Shown: positions 7,708 to 17,044 of the stretch, in pieces
Numbering within the stretch: the first letter of the stretch is position 1
Layout of the letters: every line of letters starts with the position of its first letter
Notes under the pieces: generated by a model
Databases searched by the model: none
Told to the model about the DNA's origin: nothing
The model's input: the letters and a program-made list of their open reading frames with translations, nothing else
Source of the DNA: Clostridium sp.
GTDB taxonomy: Bacteria > Bacillota > Clostridia > Lachnospirales > Lachnospiraceae
DNA length: 64,000 nucleotides
Direction: 5' to 3'
NCBI GenBank assembly: GCA_018377235.1
Contig: JAGZZT010000002.1
Span: 137,874-201,873 of the forward strand
Program-made: the position numbers and the translations under genes

Positions 7708-8625
7708 CTATTCTCCATCCTGAACTGCGCCTGTAATATGAATATCCATCTGCCTGTACGGAATTTCTATGCCGGACTCGTCAAAAGCCAGCTTAATCTT
7801 CTCTATAATATCCCATCTGGCAGCCCAATAGTCTTCTGACCTTGTCCAGCCTCTGGCTCCCAGCACTACACTGTCGTCTCCCAGTGAATCTACATAGGTG
7901 ACAATAGGCTCCTCCTGGAGGACAGACGGATGCTGCCTGTAAATCCGATCCATGATCTCCTTGGCCTTCTTTAAATCAGACTGGTAGCCGATGCCTACCG
8001 TCAAATCGAGACGCCTTTTCTCCATGGCCGTTACATTGGTGACAATCGAGTTGGAGAGCGTACCGTTGGGAATTGAAATGGTCTTGTTGTCAATGGTCAC
8101 CAGAATGGTGTAAACCAGGCCAATGATGGATACCGTCCCTTCAGCATTCGGCATGACAATATAGTCGCCCACCTTGAAAGGCTTCATCACGAGAATTAAA
8201 ATGCCTCCTGCGAAATTTTTAAGGCTTTCCTGAAGCGCCAGGCCGATGGCCAGACCGGCAGAACCTAAAATCGCCACAATGGAAGCAGAGTCAATTCCCA
8301 TCTGACCTGCGATAATGAAAATCAGCAGCGCGTTCAATGAAAATTTCAGCAGTGAGCCAATAAATTTCGTAACTCCGATTTCCATTCCCGCCCGCTCAAA
8401 AGAGTGGCGGGCCATCTTTAGCAGCAGGCGAATCACTTTTCGTCCGATAATAAAAATAACTAAAATCACTAAAAGATTCAGTCCGAACCTGATCAGATCC
8501 GGCATCCAGCCCTTCAGGGCATCCATCAGCACATCCGGCTTTCCTAATTCCTGAAGCTCCTTTAAATCCTCTCCCAATGCACTGATCGCGTCTGTTTCCT
8601 CTGTTGGTGTTGATAAAAAAATCAT
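7708..8625 (-). CDS. mscS: Small-conductance mechanosensitive channel (MscS family)
   Basis: 305 residues. Three membrane segments lie in residues 45-150, and the third is the pore helix with the characteristic GLAIGLALQESLKNFAGGI. The cytoplasmic beta domain starts with KPFKVGDYI and continues through VGIGYQSDLKKAKEIM. Such channels release solutes on osmotic downshock. The start ATG overlaps the glgB stop by four bases (ATGA), showing translational coupling, and the ribosome binding site AGGAG lies inside glgB. Confidence 0.9.
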   Translation of the reverse strand: MIFLSTPTEETDAISALGEDLKELQELGKPDVLMDALKGWMPDLIRFGLNLLVILVIFIIGRKVIRLLLKMARHSFERAGMEIGVTKFIGSLLKFSLNALLIFIIAGQMGIDSASIVAILGSAGLAIGLALQESLKNFAGGILILVMKPFKVGDYIVMPNAEGTVSIIGLVYTILVTIDNKTISIPNGTLSNSIVTNVTAMEKRRLDLTVGIGYQSDLKKAKEIMDRIYRQHPSVLQEEPIVTYVDSLGDDSVVLGARGWTRSEDYWAARWDIIEKIKLAFDESGIEIPYRQMDIHITGAVQDGE

Positions 8626-11180
8626 TTATTTCTCCTGCTTGTCTGAAAGACTTTCTGGGCCCCCTTGATGACAGTAACCACAGGATTTTTATCCTTGGCC
8701 TCCAGAGCATCCTGGTCATCCAGAGCCTGTTTCAGTTTCTTCTGCGCCTCCTCATCCTCTCGTAAATCAGCCAGAGTCCCATAAAGGCTCTTGTCCGCCT
8801 TAAAGGCAATTATATTCCCCTCTGATGTTTTCGCTTCCCTGGAAGCCTTTTTCCTGCCCCCCCGTGTCCCAGAAGTTCTGCTCGTTCCTGAGGCTTTGCT
8901 TTTCACTGCCTTCCCGGCTGCCTTAGACGCCTTTTTCACCCGCTTCACTGGAGTGCAGGAGAATACGCTTACGCCTAATGGAGCAATGTGAACAGTGATG
9001 GAATTCTCTCTTCCATCGCACTCCTCCGCCTTGGAGGTCTTAACGCGCGGATTCACGATGCCGCAGCCGCCGAATGTTTTGGCCTCGCTGTTAAAAATCT
9101 CCTTATATTTTCCAGAGAAGGGAACCCCTACCCTGTACTTTTCATGCTCCACCGGAGCGAAGTTGCAGATAAAGAGCAGAGTTTCCTCCGGCTTGTCCGT
9201 CTTTCTGAGAAACGCCGCAATGTTATTGGCAGAATCCATACAATTTATCCATTCAAAACCATCGGGCATGTAGTCCTCCTCATAGAGAGCCGGATGCTCC
9301 CTGTAAAGGAAATTTAAAGCCTTTACATAGGACTGCATATTTTTATGGATTGGGTACTCTAAGAGTTCCCACTCCAGACTCCTGTTCTCATTCCACTCGT
9401 CCATCTGGCCGAACTCCTGCCCCATAAACAAAAGTTTCTTGCCAGGATGTCCGGCCATAAAGCCATAGGCCGCCCGCAGATTGGCAAATTTAGCCTCAAA
9501 GGTCTCTCCCGGCATCTTATTGACCATAGAACCCTTGCCATGAACCACCTCGTCATGGGAGAATACCAGGATAAAGTCCTCACTGTAAGCATAGATCATG
9601 CTGAAGGTCAGCTCACCGTAATGATGACAGCGGAAATATGGATCGCACTTCATATACCCCAGGAAGTCGTTCATCCACCCCATATTCCACTTGTAATCAA
9701 AGCCCAGGCCGTCCTCCTTGACATTTCCTGTCACCTTCGGCCAGGCTGTGGACTCCTCAGCAATCAGGACCGCGCCGTCTTTTCTGCCCTTAAATACAGA
9801 ATTCAAATGCTTTAAGAACTCCACCGCTTCCAGATTCTCATGGCCTCCATACATATTAGCAACCCACTCTCCCGGATTCTTTCCATAGTCCAGATACAGC
9901 ATGGACGCTACCGCGTCAAATCGGATGCCGTCAGCGTGATACTTATCCGCCCAGAACATGGCGTTGGCAATCAGGAAGTTGGATACCTGGGGACGCCCGT
10001 AATTGTAGATCAGGGTTCCCCAATGGGGATGAGCTCCCTGTCTGGGATCCTTGTGCTCATAGACGCAGGTTCCGTCAAACTGAGCCATGCCCCAGGAATC
10101 TCTTGGAAAATGAGCAGGAACCCAGTCTAAGATCACGCCGATTCCCTGGCTGTGCATATAATCCATGAAATACATGAAATCATCCGGCGTGCCGTAGCGG
10201 CTGGTAGGCGCATAGTATCCCGTCACCTGATAGCCCCAGGAAGCATCCAGCGGATGCTCCATTACCGGCATCAGTTCCACATGGGTGTAACCCATCTCCT
10301 TCACATAGGCGGCCAACTCCCGGGCCAGCTCCCTGTAGTTATAAAACTCAGAGCCAGGAATTTCATTTCCCGCCTCATCTAAAGAAAATTCCTTCCGTTT
10401 CCAGGATCCCAGATGTACCTCATAGATAGACATGGGCTTTTTCTTGCTGTCAGAAGCAGCCCTCTCCTTCATCCACTTGGCATCCGTCCACTCATAACCG
10501 TTTAAATCCCATACTATGGAAGCAGTGTTTGGCCGAAGCTCCGCATAATTGGCGTAAGGATCTGCCTTTAACGCCGGATCTCCGTTTCTGAACTTGATTT
10601 CATATTTATAGACTGCTCCCTTGGAGAGTCCTGGGATGAACAGCTCAAATATGCCGGAATCTGCCAGTCTTCTCATCTGATGGCGGCGGCCGTCCCAAAG
10701 GTTAAAATCACCTACCACGCTGACTCGCATGGCGCACGGCGCCCAGACGGCAAAGTACACCCCCTCAACTCCCTTAATGGTCATGGGATGGGCTCCCATC
10801 TTATTGTAAACAGAATAATGAATTCCAACGCCGAATTTCTTTAACTCGCTTTCCGTAAACTGGGGCGCAAAGGAATACGGATCATGAATCTCCCCCAGTG
10901 TCCCATTGTCATAGAACACCTGCAGTGTATAATCAGTCAGAGTCTTTCTTGGAATCAGAGCTGCAAAAAATCCAGCCTCATCCGCCATCTCCATAGGATA
11001 CGTCTTGCCTGTCCCAGAAAGCTTCACCGCAATATTCCTCGCAGTGGGAATAAACGCCTGCACTAACATCCCCTTCTCTGTGAGATGTGCCCCCAGGATT
11101 CTGTGCGGATCCGGAGACTCAGAATAAACCAGTTCCTCAATCCCCGCCCAGTCCATCAGATCATATAATAGTTTGTCCAT
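8622..11180 (-). CDS. glgB: 1,4-alpha-glucan branching enzyme with a lysine/alanine-rich C-terminal tail
   Basis: 852 residues, longer than the usual 630-740. The CBM48 module is near 120-220 and the GH13 catalytic barrel at about 250-640. The nucleophile Asp422 is in DGIRFDAVAS, the acid/base Glu475 in LIAEES, and Asp543 in FSHDEVVHGK. The enzyme transfers glucan chains to alpha-1,6 branch points in glycogen. Residues 745-785 are a basic, low-complexity tail resembling histone H1 (KKASKAAGKAVKSKASG), followed by a charged helical end. No other glg genes are in the window; it leads an operon with mscS and the HD hydrolase. A weak promoter lies just upstream in the divergent region with lepB. 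Confidence 0.92.
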   Translation of the reverse strand: MDKLLYDLMDWAGIEELVYSESPDPHRILGAHLTEKGMLVQAFIPTARNIAVKLSGTGKTYPMEMADEAGFFAALIPRKTLTDYTLQVFYDNGTLGEIHDPYSFAPQFTESELKKFGVGIHYSVYNKMGAHPMTIKGVEGVYFAVWAPCAMRVSVVGDFNLWDGRRHQMRRLADSGIFELFIPGLSKGAVYKYEIKFRNGDPALKADPYANYAELRPNTASIVWDLNGYEWTDAKWMKERAASDSKKKPMSIYEVHLGSWKRKEFSLDEAGNEIPGSEFYNYRELARELAAYVKEMGYTHVELMPVMEHPLDASWGYQVTGYYAPTSRYGTPDDFMYFMDYMHSQGIGVILDWVPAHFPRDSWGMAQFDGTCVYEHKDPRQGAHPHWGTLIYNYGRPQVSNFLIANAMFWADKYHADGIRFDAVASMLYLDYGKNPGEWVANMYGGHENLEAVEFLKHLNSVFKGRKDGAVLIAEESTAWPKVTGNVKEDGLGFDYKWNMGWMNDFLGYMKCDPYFRCHHYGELTFSMIYAYSEDFILVFSHDEVVHGKGSMVNKMPGETFEAKFANLRAAYGFMAGHPGKKLLFMGQEFGQMDEWNENRSLEWELLEYPIHKNMQSYVKALNFLYREHPALYEEDYMPDGFEWINCMDSANNIAAFLRKTDKPEETLLFICNFAPVEHEKYRVGVPFSGKYKEIFNSEAKTFGGCGIVNPRVKTSKAEECDGRENSITVHIAPLGVSVFSCTPVKRVKKASKAAGKAVKSKASGTSRTSGTRGGRKKASREAKTSEGNIIAFKADKSLYGTLADLREDEEAQKKLKQALDDQDALEAKDKNPVVTVIKGAQKVFQTSRRNK

Positions 11181-11259
11181 AAATACGCCCCCTTGCGTTT
11201 CCTTCTGTGGTAGTTCCTATTCTATCATTTCAGCCTGAATAATACAATCAAGACCATCT

Positions 11260-11289
11260 AAAAATATTTTAAGGAAAAATATTTTAAGG
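11260..11289. repeat. Exact 15-bp tandem duplication in the glgB/lepB divergent region
   Basis: The unit AAAAATATTTTAAGG occurs twice in immediate succession (11260-11274 and 11275-11289). It lies between the divergent glgB and lepB starts. It may be a paired regulator site or a chance slippage product; nothing in the sequence decides this. Confidence 0.8.
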
Positions 11290-11378
11290 CATACTACTTG
11301 CTAAATCACAAAAACTCGGATAAACTATTGAACTGTAATCTATTAATCTGTATTAAGTTAAATGAGGAACACAGAAGA

Positions 11379-12002
11379 ATGGAAAATAAAGAAAAACACC
11401 TGGGAAGCGTCCGCCGCGATGAGTCTCCCAAAAGCAGAAAACGGGATGAGGAAAAGGAACCCTTCAGCTGGAAAAAAGAAATTTTGAGCTGGATTCAAAT
11501 CCTGGCCGTGGCCGCTGTAATCGCATATGTGCTGACTACCTATATTATAGCCAACAGCACTGTGCCTACCGGCTCCATGGAAAATACGATTATGTCCCAC
11601 AGCCGTGTGCTCGGCTCCAGGCTTACCTACAAATTCAGCGAGCCTGAACGGGGCGATATCGCCATTTTCCGCTACCCCGACGACAAGGAGGAGGGTATTA
11701 CCACCTACTATGTCAAACGCATCATCGGCCTTCCTGGAGAGACGGTGGATATTGTAGACGGAAAAATTTATATCAACGGCTCTGATACGCCGTTGGACGA
11801 GCCGTATCTCCACGAGGAGATGGATATGTATGGAAAGGATCATCTTCACTACAGCGTGCCGGAGGGACACTACTTCATGCTGGGCGATAACAGGAATAAT
11901 TCCAATGACGCCCGGTTCTGGAAGAATAAATACGTTCCTGAAGAGGATCTGATCGCAAAAGTGTACCTGGAATATTTTCCAAATCCGCATTTTCTCCACT
12001 AA
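11379..12002 (+). CDS. lepB: Signal peptidase I
   Basis: About 207 residues from the ATG at 11379, preceded by GAGGA; the longer upstream frame lacks a ribosome binding site. A charged cytoplasmic N-terminus (1-35) is followed by one membrane helix (37-57). The catalytic serine is Ser66 in STVPTGSMENT, the general-base lysine is Lys113 in YYVKRIIGLPGE, and the box E motif is GDNRNNSNDARFW near 170. This is the gram-positive single-membrane-helix type, which removes signal peptides from exported proteins on the outer face of the membrane. The clostridial chromosome usually carries several copies. Confidence 0.92.
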   Translation: MENKEKHLGSVRRDESPKSRKRDEEKEPFSWKKEILSWIQILAVAAVIAYVLTTYIIANSTVPTGSMENTIMSHSRVLGSRLTYKFSEPERGDIAIFRYPDDKEEGITTYYVKRIIGLPGETVDIVDGKIYINGSDTPLDEPYLHEEMDMYGKDHLHYSVPEGHYFMLGDNRNNSNDARFWKNKYVPEEDLIAKVYLEYFPNPHFLH

Positions 12003-12081
12003 CTTTTCGGAGAACTGCAGAGTATTTTTATGACGTTACGAGCCGGCAGGAAACACTGCCCGGCAGGAGGAGAAAGATAGA

Positions 12082-13401
12082 ATGAACAAGGTAGTAAAAT
12101 TCGGCGGAAGTTCTCTCGCCAACGCAAAACAATTTAAAAAAGTAAAGGATATTATCACAGCGGACAAATCCCGGCGCTATGTGATTCCCTCCGCTCCCGG
12201 AAAACGGACAAATAACGATGAAAAGGTAACGGATCTTCTCTACGCTTGTTACAGCGCAGCGTCTGAAGGCCGCAGCTACAAGAAAATTTTCGATACCATC
12301 ACCGCCCGCTATGAGCAGATCATCACAGGCCTTGACTTAAATGTGAATCTGGACTACGAATTTAAAACCATTGAAGAAAACTTCCTGGCAAAAAAAGGCC
12401 GGGACTACGCGGCATCCAGAGGCGAATACTTAAACGGTATTATCATGGCAGCCTATCTGGGATATGAGTTTGTCGACGCAGCCGATGTTATCTGCTTCGA
12501 TGCAGATGGTTCTTTCCTTTCAGAGAAGACGAACCAGGAGCTTTCAGCCCGTCTTTCCAAAGTTTCAAAGGCCGTTATCCCTGGATTTTACGGCTCTATG
12601 CCGGACGGTTCTGTGAAAACCTTCTCCAGAGGCGGATCTGATATTACTGGTTCTTTAGTGGCCAGAGCCGTTCACGCAGATCTGTACGAAAACTGGACCG
12701 ATGTGTCCGGTTTCCTGGTAGCGGATCCCAGAATCGTTGATAACCCTGAGCCAATCGAAACTATTACATACAGAGAGCTGCGGGAGCTGTCCTATATGGG
12801 CGCCAGCGTGCTCCACGAGGAAGCCATCTTCCCAGTGAGAAAAGAGGGCATTCCGATCAATATCAAAAATACAAACCGTCCGTCTGATCCCGGTACTATG
12901 ATCGTTGAAAGCACCTTAAAGCGCCCTCACTATACCATCACAGGGATTGCAGGAAAAAAAGGGTTCTGCGCTGTCAATATTGAAAAGGCCATGATGAACG
13001 CAGAGATCGGATTTGGCAGAAAAGTTCTGGATGTATTTGAAAAATATGGCATTTCCTTTGAACACATGCCATCCGGTATTGATACCATGAGCATCTTTGT
13101 ACAGCAGAGCCTGTTTGAAGATCATGAGCAGTCCGTCATCGCAGGTATTCACCGGGCAGTAGAACCAGATCATATTGAGCTGGATTCCGATCTGGCCCTC
13201 ATCGCTGTAGTAGGGCGGGGAATGAAATCTGCCCGCGGTACGGCCGGCAGAATTTTCTCAGCTCTGGCTCATGCCAGAGTCAACGTCAAAATGATCGACC
13301 AGGGCTCCAGCGAGTTAAACATTATCATCGGTGTGAGAAATGAGGATTTCGAGACAGCAGTAAAAGCCATCTACGATATCTTCGTCACCGCAGAAATCTA
13401 A
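12082..13401 (+). CDS. lysC: Aspartate kinase
   Basis: 439 residues; phosphorylates aspartate as the first step to lysine, threonine, methionine and diaminopimelate. The N-terminal amino-acid-kinase fold begins with VVKFGGSSLANA, and SRGGSDITGSLVARA holds the substrate loop. Two ACT domains occupy about 290-439 (ITGIAGKKGFCAVNIEKAM and LALIAVVGRGMKSARGTAGRI), consistent with feedback control by an end product. AGGAGGAG lies 8-9 bases before the ATG. It follows lepB by 79 bases, with a short GCCGG/CCGGC hairpin in the gap, and ends before a strong terminator. Confidence 0.93.
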   Translation: MNKVVKFGGSSLANAKQFKKVKDIITADKSRRYVIPSAPGKRTNNDEKVTDLLYACYSAASEGRSYKKIFDTITARYEQIITGLDLNVNLDYEFKTIEENFLAKKGRDYAASRGEYLNGIIMAAYLGYEFVDAADVICFDADGSFLSEKTNQELSARLSKVSKAVIPGFYGSMPDGSVKTFSRGGSDITGSLVARAVHADLYENWTDVSGFLVADPRIVDNPEPIETITYRELRELSYMGASVLHEEAIFPVRKEGIPINIKNTNRPSDPGTMIVESTLKRPHYTITGIAGKKGFCAVNIEKAMMNAEIGFGRKVLDVFEKYGISFEHMPSGIDTMSIFVQQSLFEDHEQSVIAGIHRAVEPDHIELDSDLALIAVVGRGMKSARGTAGRIFSALAHARVNVKMIDQGSSELNIIIGVRNEDFETAVKAIYDIFVTAEI

Positions 13402-13440
13402 TTTTTCAGGGGGGCCTGTTTACAGGCAGAATTTTGAGAC

Positions 13441-13488
13441 AAAAAGAAGCTTTTTAGATCTGTAAAATACTAAAAAGCTTCTTTTTTT
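13441..13488 (+). terminator. Terminator of lysC
   Basis: AAAAAGAAGCTTTTTAG (13441-13457) pairs with CTAAAAAGCTTCTTTTT (13470-13486), followed by more T residues. A perfect 17-bp stem with a 12-nt loop 40 bases after the lysC stop. Confidence 0.85.
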
Positions 13489-13537
13489 ATTCTTTTTATT
13501 TTATTATTTCTATCTCATTATTAGGAGGTCATGACGA

Positions 13538-14098
13538 TTGATTTTAAATTTAGCCGCTTTTTTTATTATTCCCGGATACACTCTCCTGTTTGTCAGGAAC
13601 TTCAGCCTGTTCTCTCTGAACTTTTCCGTCATCGGAAATATGCTGGGACGGAAGAAAGGCTTCTGCCTGTGGGGAATCATGACAGGCTGGTACTTTTATG
13701 CAGTTCTCTCCCAGGTATCTGCCCGCCTAAGGCTCTGCAAAGGCGTCCGCTGCCTGGTACACACGGCGCTTTTCCTGCTGTTCTGCGCTGTCACCACGCC
13801 TTATCTTCCGGAGGAACTTCCTTTTAAGGCCTTTCTCCACATCGTGTTCGCCATGGCCTCGGCTCTGTGCCTGTGCCTCTACCTGTTCTTCGCCGCCTGG
13901 CGGCTTCTGGATGAGGATCGGACGGCCGGACTGATTACTCTGTGGTGTCTGGCAGTTATCCTTCTCATATCCGCCGCGCTCCTGATTCTGGTGGGAATCG
14001 TCAGCAGCGCTCTGGAAATTTTCTTTACCTTCTCCACAGTGTTTTTAAGCCGTTACCTTTATGGAAAAACGAACAGGCTTATTTCTCAATCTCCATAA
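13538..14098 (+). CDS. Unrecognised polytopic membrane protein (TTG start)
   Basis: 186 residues with about five to six membrane segments and a leucine-rich composition. The AGGAGG at 13523-13528 is nine bases before a TTG at 13538. An ATG at 13531 is only two bases from it and opens a different, short frame, so TTG is the better start. No family motif is recognised. The last 20 bases overlap the convergent rpiB gene. The C-terminus ends with a short polar tail. Confidence 0.7.
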   Translation: MILNLAAFFIIPGYTLLFVRNFSLFSLNFSVIGNMLGRKKGFCLWGIMTGWYFYAVLSQVSARLRLCKGVRCLVHTALFLLFCAVTTPYLPEELPFKAFLHIVFAMASALCLCLYLFFAAWRLLDEDRTAGLITLWCLAVILLISAALLILVGIVSSALEIFFTFSTVFLSRYLYGKTNRLISQSP

Positions 14099-14516
14099 TC
14101 ATATCCACCCGTCTCTGATGGCGGCCGCCTTCAAACTCAGCATTAAGCCACTCCTCGGTAATCATCTTGGCCAGCTCGCTGCCCACCACGCGGGCTCCAA
14201 AAGCCAGGACATTCGTGTTGTTGTGCATTCTGGAAAGCTTCGCTGTGTAGGGATCGCTGCAAACGCAGGCGCGGACTCCTTTTACCTTATTTGCAGCCAG
14301 TGAAATTCCCACTCCTGTCCCGCAGATGGTGATTCCCAGATCCGCCTCACCGGACGCCACAGCGCGGCCAACCTTCTCTCCATAAATCGGGTAATCGCAG
14401 CTCTCCGTGGAATCAGTTCCCATATTGATTACCTCGTAGCCCTTAGACTCTACAAATTCCTTGATAATGTTTTTAAGCTCCACTGCAGAGTGGTCGTTTC
14501 CAATTGCAATTTTCAT
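14079..14516 (-). CDS. rpiB: Ribose-5-phosphate isomerase B
   Basis: 145 residues. It interconverts ribose 5-phosphate and ribulose 5-phosphate in the pentose phosphate pathway. The active-site cysteine (Cys65) is in GITICGTGVGISLAANK. Other family marks are GNDHSAVELKN at the N-terminus and YTAKLSRMHNNTNVLAFGARV. Related RpiB/LacAB proteins also act on allose or galactose 6-phosphates, but no sugar operon surrounds it. It follows yhaM after a long A-rich spacer. Confidence 0.92.
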   Translation of the reverse strand: MKIAIGNDHSAVELKNIIKEFVESKGYEVINMGTDSTESCDYPIYGEKVGRAVASGEADLGITICGTGVGISLAANKVKGVRACVCSDPYTAKLSRMHNNTNVLAFGARVVGSELAKMITEEWLNAEFEGGRHQRRVDMIMEIEK

Positions 14517-14534
14517 AACTCATCTCTCCTGTTT

Positions 14535-14650
14535 AATTTCGTTGATTTATGTTATTTTTTCTTTTATCTAATTTTTCTGTTTTATTCTGTTTTTTTGTTC
14601 TATTTGTGTTATCTTATTTTTTGATTCTTTTTGCTGGTGACTTAATTTCC
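14535..14650 (-). other. A-rich, nearly G/C-free spacer between yhaM and rpiB
   Basis: Read on the minus strand, this stretch is almost pure A with scattered T and few G or C. It forms no hairpin and carries no T-run terminator, so readthrough from yhaM into rpiB is plausible. Such unstructured A-rich leaders favour ribosome access; that role is inference. Confidence 0.5.
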
Positions 14651-14657
14651 TTATTTC

Positions 14658-15605
14658 CTAGAATTCTGTTGTCTTTCTCACATTGGATTCCAGCAGGCGG
14701 CTGTAACCCAGCCAGCCGTTATTTTCCCCGGCTCCAGCCATAATTTCGTTCATGGTTTCCAGCTTGGCGTCCGCATTGTCTGCCAGGCTTAATGCCACAG
14801 CCTCAAACAGAGCGGGCTTTTTCGGGGAACCGTATTCCAGCTCGCCGTGATGTGCCAGAATGCAGTGCTTCAGCTCTGAGGCCAGCTTTTCCGGAAATCC
14901 TGGAATCTGGCGGATCCTCTCTGAGACCATTTCTGTTCCGATGATAATATGCCCCAGAAGCTGTCCGTCATCTGTGTAGTCATTTTCCGGAAATGCGGAA
15001 AGCTCTCTTGTCTTGCCAATATCATGGAACAAAGCCGCAGTAAGAAGCAGATCCCGGTTCAGCCGCGGATACACAGCTGCAAAGTAGTCGCACAGCTTCA
15101 TAACGCTCAGTGTGTGCTCCAGAAGTCCTCCTACAAAGCCGTGGTGGACACTCTTGGCTGCTGAATGGAAACAAAAGCGGCGGACGAAATCCTGATCCTC
15201 CACATAGTAGCTGGAAGCCAGCTTCTTCAGATGCGGATTCTTCATGGACTCAATTAACGCCCTAAGATCCTGGTACATGACCTTTACATCCTTCGAGCTG
15301 ACCGGAAGATAATCGCTCTCTGCATACTCTCCCTCGTCGGCTCTGCGAATCCGGCGGATGTTAACCTGATTGGCTCCCTGAAATACCGTAATATCTCCGT
15401 CAATATACACATAGTCCAAAGTCTCGAAGTTTCCGATTCCCGGAGAGCCCAAATCCCAGATTTTCGCGTCCACGGTTCCAGTCTTATCCTGCAGCGTCAG
15501 CGCCCCGTATTCCTTTCCATTCTTTGTCAGGGCAATCTGCTTTTTCTTGCAGAGATACACATCAGAAATGTGCATGCCGTCGTGGAACTGTCCAATATAT
15601 TTCAT
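14658..15605 (-). CDS. yhaM: 3'-5' exoribonuclease YhaM family protein (OB fold plus HD domain)
   Basis: 315 residues, the usual length. Residues 1-90 form an OB-fold nucleic-acid-binding domain (KEYGALTLQDKTGTVDAKIWD). Residues 150-300 are an HD domain with FHDIGKTREL (His194-Asp195) and the LLEHTLSVMKLCDYF helix. In B. subtilis YhaM trims RNA and DNA 3' ends with manganese. It is followed on the same strand by rpiB and preceded by the HtrA-like gene. Confidence 0.88.
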   Translation of the reverse strand: MKYIGQFHDGMHISDVYLCKKKQIALTKNGKEYGALTLQDKTGTVDAKIWDLGSPGIGNFETLDYVYIDGDITVFQGANQVNIRRIRRADEGEYAESDYLPVSSKDVKVMYQDLRALIESMKNPHLKKLASSYYVEDQDFVRRFCFHSAAKSVHHGFVGGLLEHTLSVMKLCDYFAAVYPRLNRDLLLTAALFHDIGKTRELSAFPENDYTDDGQLLGHIIIGTEMVSERIRQIPGFPEKLASELKHCILAHHGELEYGSPKKPALFEAVALSLADNADAKLETMNEIMAGAGENNGWLGYSRLLESNVRKTTEF

Positions 15606-15649
15606 GTCTTATCCTCTCACTTCTAATTCACTCTTAATCATTTTTTATC

Positions 15650-16969
15650 CTACCGCCCTCTGACTGCCACCTGATACTCTAAGGATGTGTAGCCGTCGCG
15701 GCCCTTGCGCATCACAGTCACCGCTGCCGCATCTCCTGGCTGAGAGCTGGAAATCTGCGTATTCAGTTCCTTCAGAGTAGCCACATCCCGGCCATTGAAC
15801 TGTACAATAATGTCGCCATTCTGGAGTCCCGCTTCGTAGGCCGGTCCCCCTGAAATAGCGTCTGTAATGTAAACGCCTCTGGGAATCCCCTCGGCCTGCA
15901 TCGCCTCGCTGACCTCCTGTCCCTTAATTCCGAAATAGGCCGGCTCTACTCCGTTTGTCATCTTTTCCAGAATTCCCTTGTAATCGGAAATACTCATCAC
16001 AGATTCAGAAACAATGGCATTTTCTCCCTTCAGGCTGTTGTCTGTCCAGCCGATAATTTCGCCGTTCAGATTCATAATAAACGTGCCCGCCTCCCCACTG
16101 CTGTTAAGATCAGTAAACAGGATTCTGGAGACTCCATCTGTCACTGGCACATTCCGGGCCACATAGGTAACAGCTCCGTATACAGATGAATGAACCATGC
16201 CTGCCGGTGCTCCTACACCAATTACCACATCTCCTGCCTTCACAGAGTAAGAATTGCCCAGCGGAATAACCTGTATCTCCTCCCGGAGTTCTGGATCCAC
16301 CGCCGCCGCGTCCGCTTGAACCACAGCCATCCCTGTCACACCATCGTTCTGGAGAACCGAAGCCGGAGCCTCCGTTCCGTCAAAAAATTCCACACAGATA
16401 GAATCCGCCTGGGACACAGCCGAAGATCTGGTCAGAATAATATATGCGCTGCTTGTCCTGGCAATAACCGCTCCTGCGCAGTATCCGCTGGTTTCAATGG
16501 GGTTTCCAAACAAATCTGTCTGCTGCTTTCCCGAATGCACAGTGACGATTCCATGATCTGCCTGCTGTTCAACCGCGCGCACACTGTCATACATGGACTT
16601 TAAATCCTCTGAGGTAAACTTATAGGTTTCCATGTAGGCTTTCACTGCCTCATCCACCGGAACGGTCTCCTCCATCCCGCCGGATGTCTGAGCTGAACCA
16701 CTCTCCTCCGGCTGCGCCTCCGGATCATCTCTGTTAAACTCTATAGCAGCGCTCTCTCCCTGAGGATCTTCTCCCCATCTATCCTCTGACCACGATCTGA
16801 CGGCTGTAAAACTCAAAGCTGACACCGCTCCAAACGCAGCAGCAGCCAGAAGAAACGCAGCAGCCCGCGCCGCAATCTGCCCCTTCGTCAGCGGGGGCTT
16901 CACGATCTTTTCCCGCATAAACTCACGCCTGCGGGGTTCCTTTTTATCAGGTCCTTCGGTATCTGGCAT
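15650..16969 (-). CDS. HtrA-family membrane-anchored PDZ protein with a lost catalytic triad (pseudoprotease)
   Basis: About 439 residues from the ATG at 16969, which has GAAGGG upstream. Order: basic cytoplasmic segment, one membrane helix (32-55), an acidic linker (60-105), a trypsin-like domain (about 130-335) and one PDZ domain (343-435, with GGPAYEAGLQNGDIIVQFNG). The fold is clearly S1C, but all three catalytic positions are changed. The TNNHVV motif is TRSSAV (His to Ser183), TDLAVL is TGMAVV (Asp to Gly213), and GNSGGPL is GEAGTFI (Ser to Ala294). Surrounding structural residues, such as NLNGEIIGW, are intact, so this is not random decay. I infer an exported binding or regulatory protein rather than a protease. 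Confidence 0.85.
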   Translation of the reverse strand: MPDTEGPDKKEPRRREFMREKIVKPPLTKGQIAARAAAFLLAAAAFGAVSALSFTAVRSWSEDRWGEDPQGESAAIEFNRDDPEAQPEESGSAQTSGGMEETVPVDEAVKAYMETYKFTSEDLKSMYDSVRAVEQQADHGIVTVHSGKQQTDLFGNPIETSGYCAGAVIARTSSAYIILTRSSAVSQADSICVEFFDGTEAPASVLQNDGVTGMAVVQADAAAVDPELREEIQVIPLGNSYSVKAGDVVIGVGAPAGMVHSSVYGAVTYVARNVPVTDGVSRILFTDLNSSGEAGTFIMNLNGEIIGWTDNSLKGENAIVSESVMSISDYKGILEKMTNGVEPAYFGIKGQEVSEAMQAEGIPRGVYITDAISGGPAYEAGLQNGDIIVQFNGRDVATLKELNTQISSSQPGDAAAVTVMRKGRDGYTSLEYQVAVRGR

Positions 16970-17044
16970 CTTTCTTTTCCCTTCATACGTCTTAATCTCA
17001 GGAACACATATATGTATTATACGGTTCTTCGCAGGTGATTGCAA

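Noticed and set aside
13531..13827. 98-codon frame with an ATG two bases after AGGAGG
   Set aside because: Spacing is too short, and the overlapping TTG-started frame encodes a clear membrane protein to the rpiB junction.
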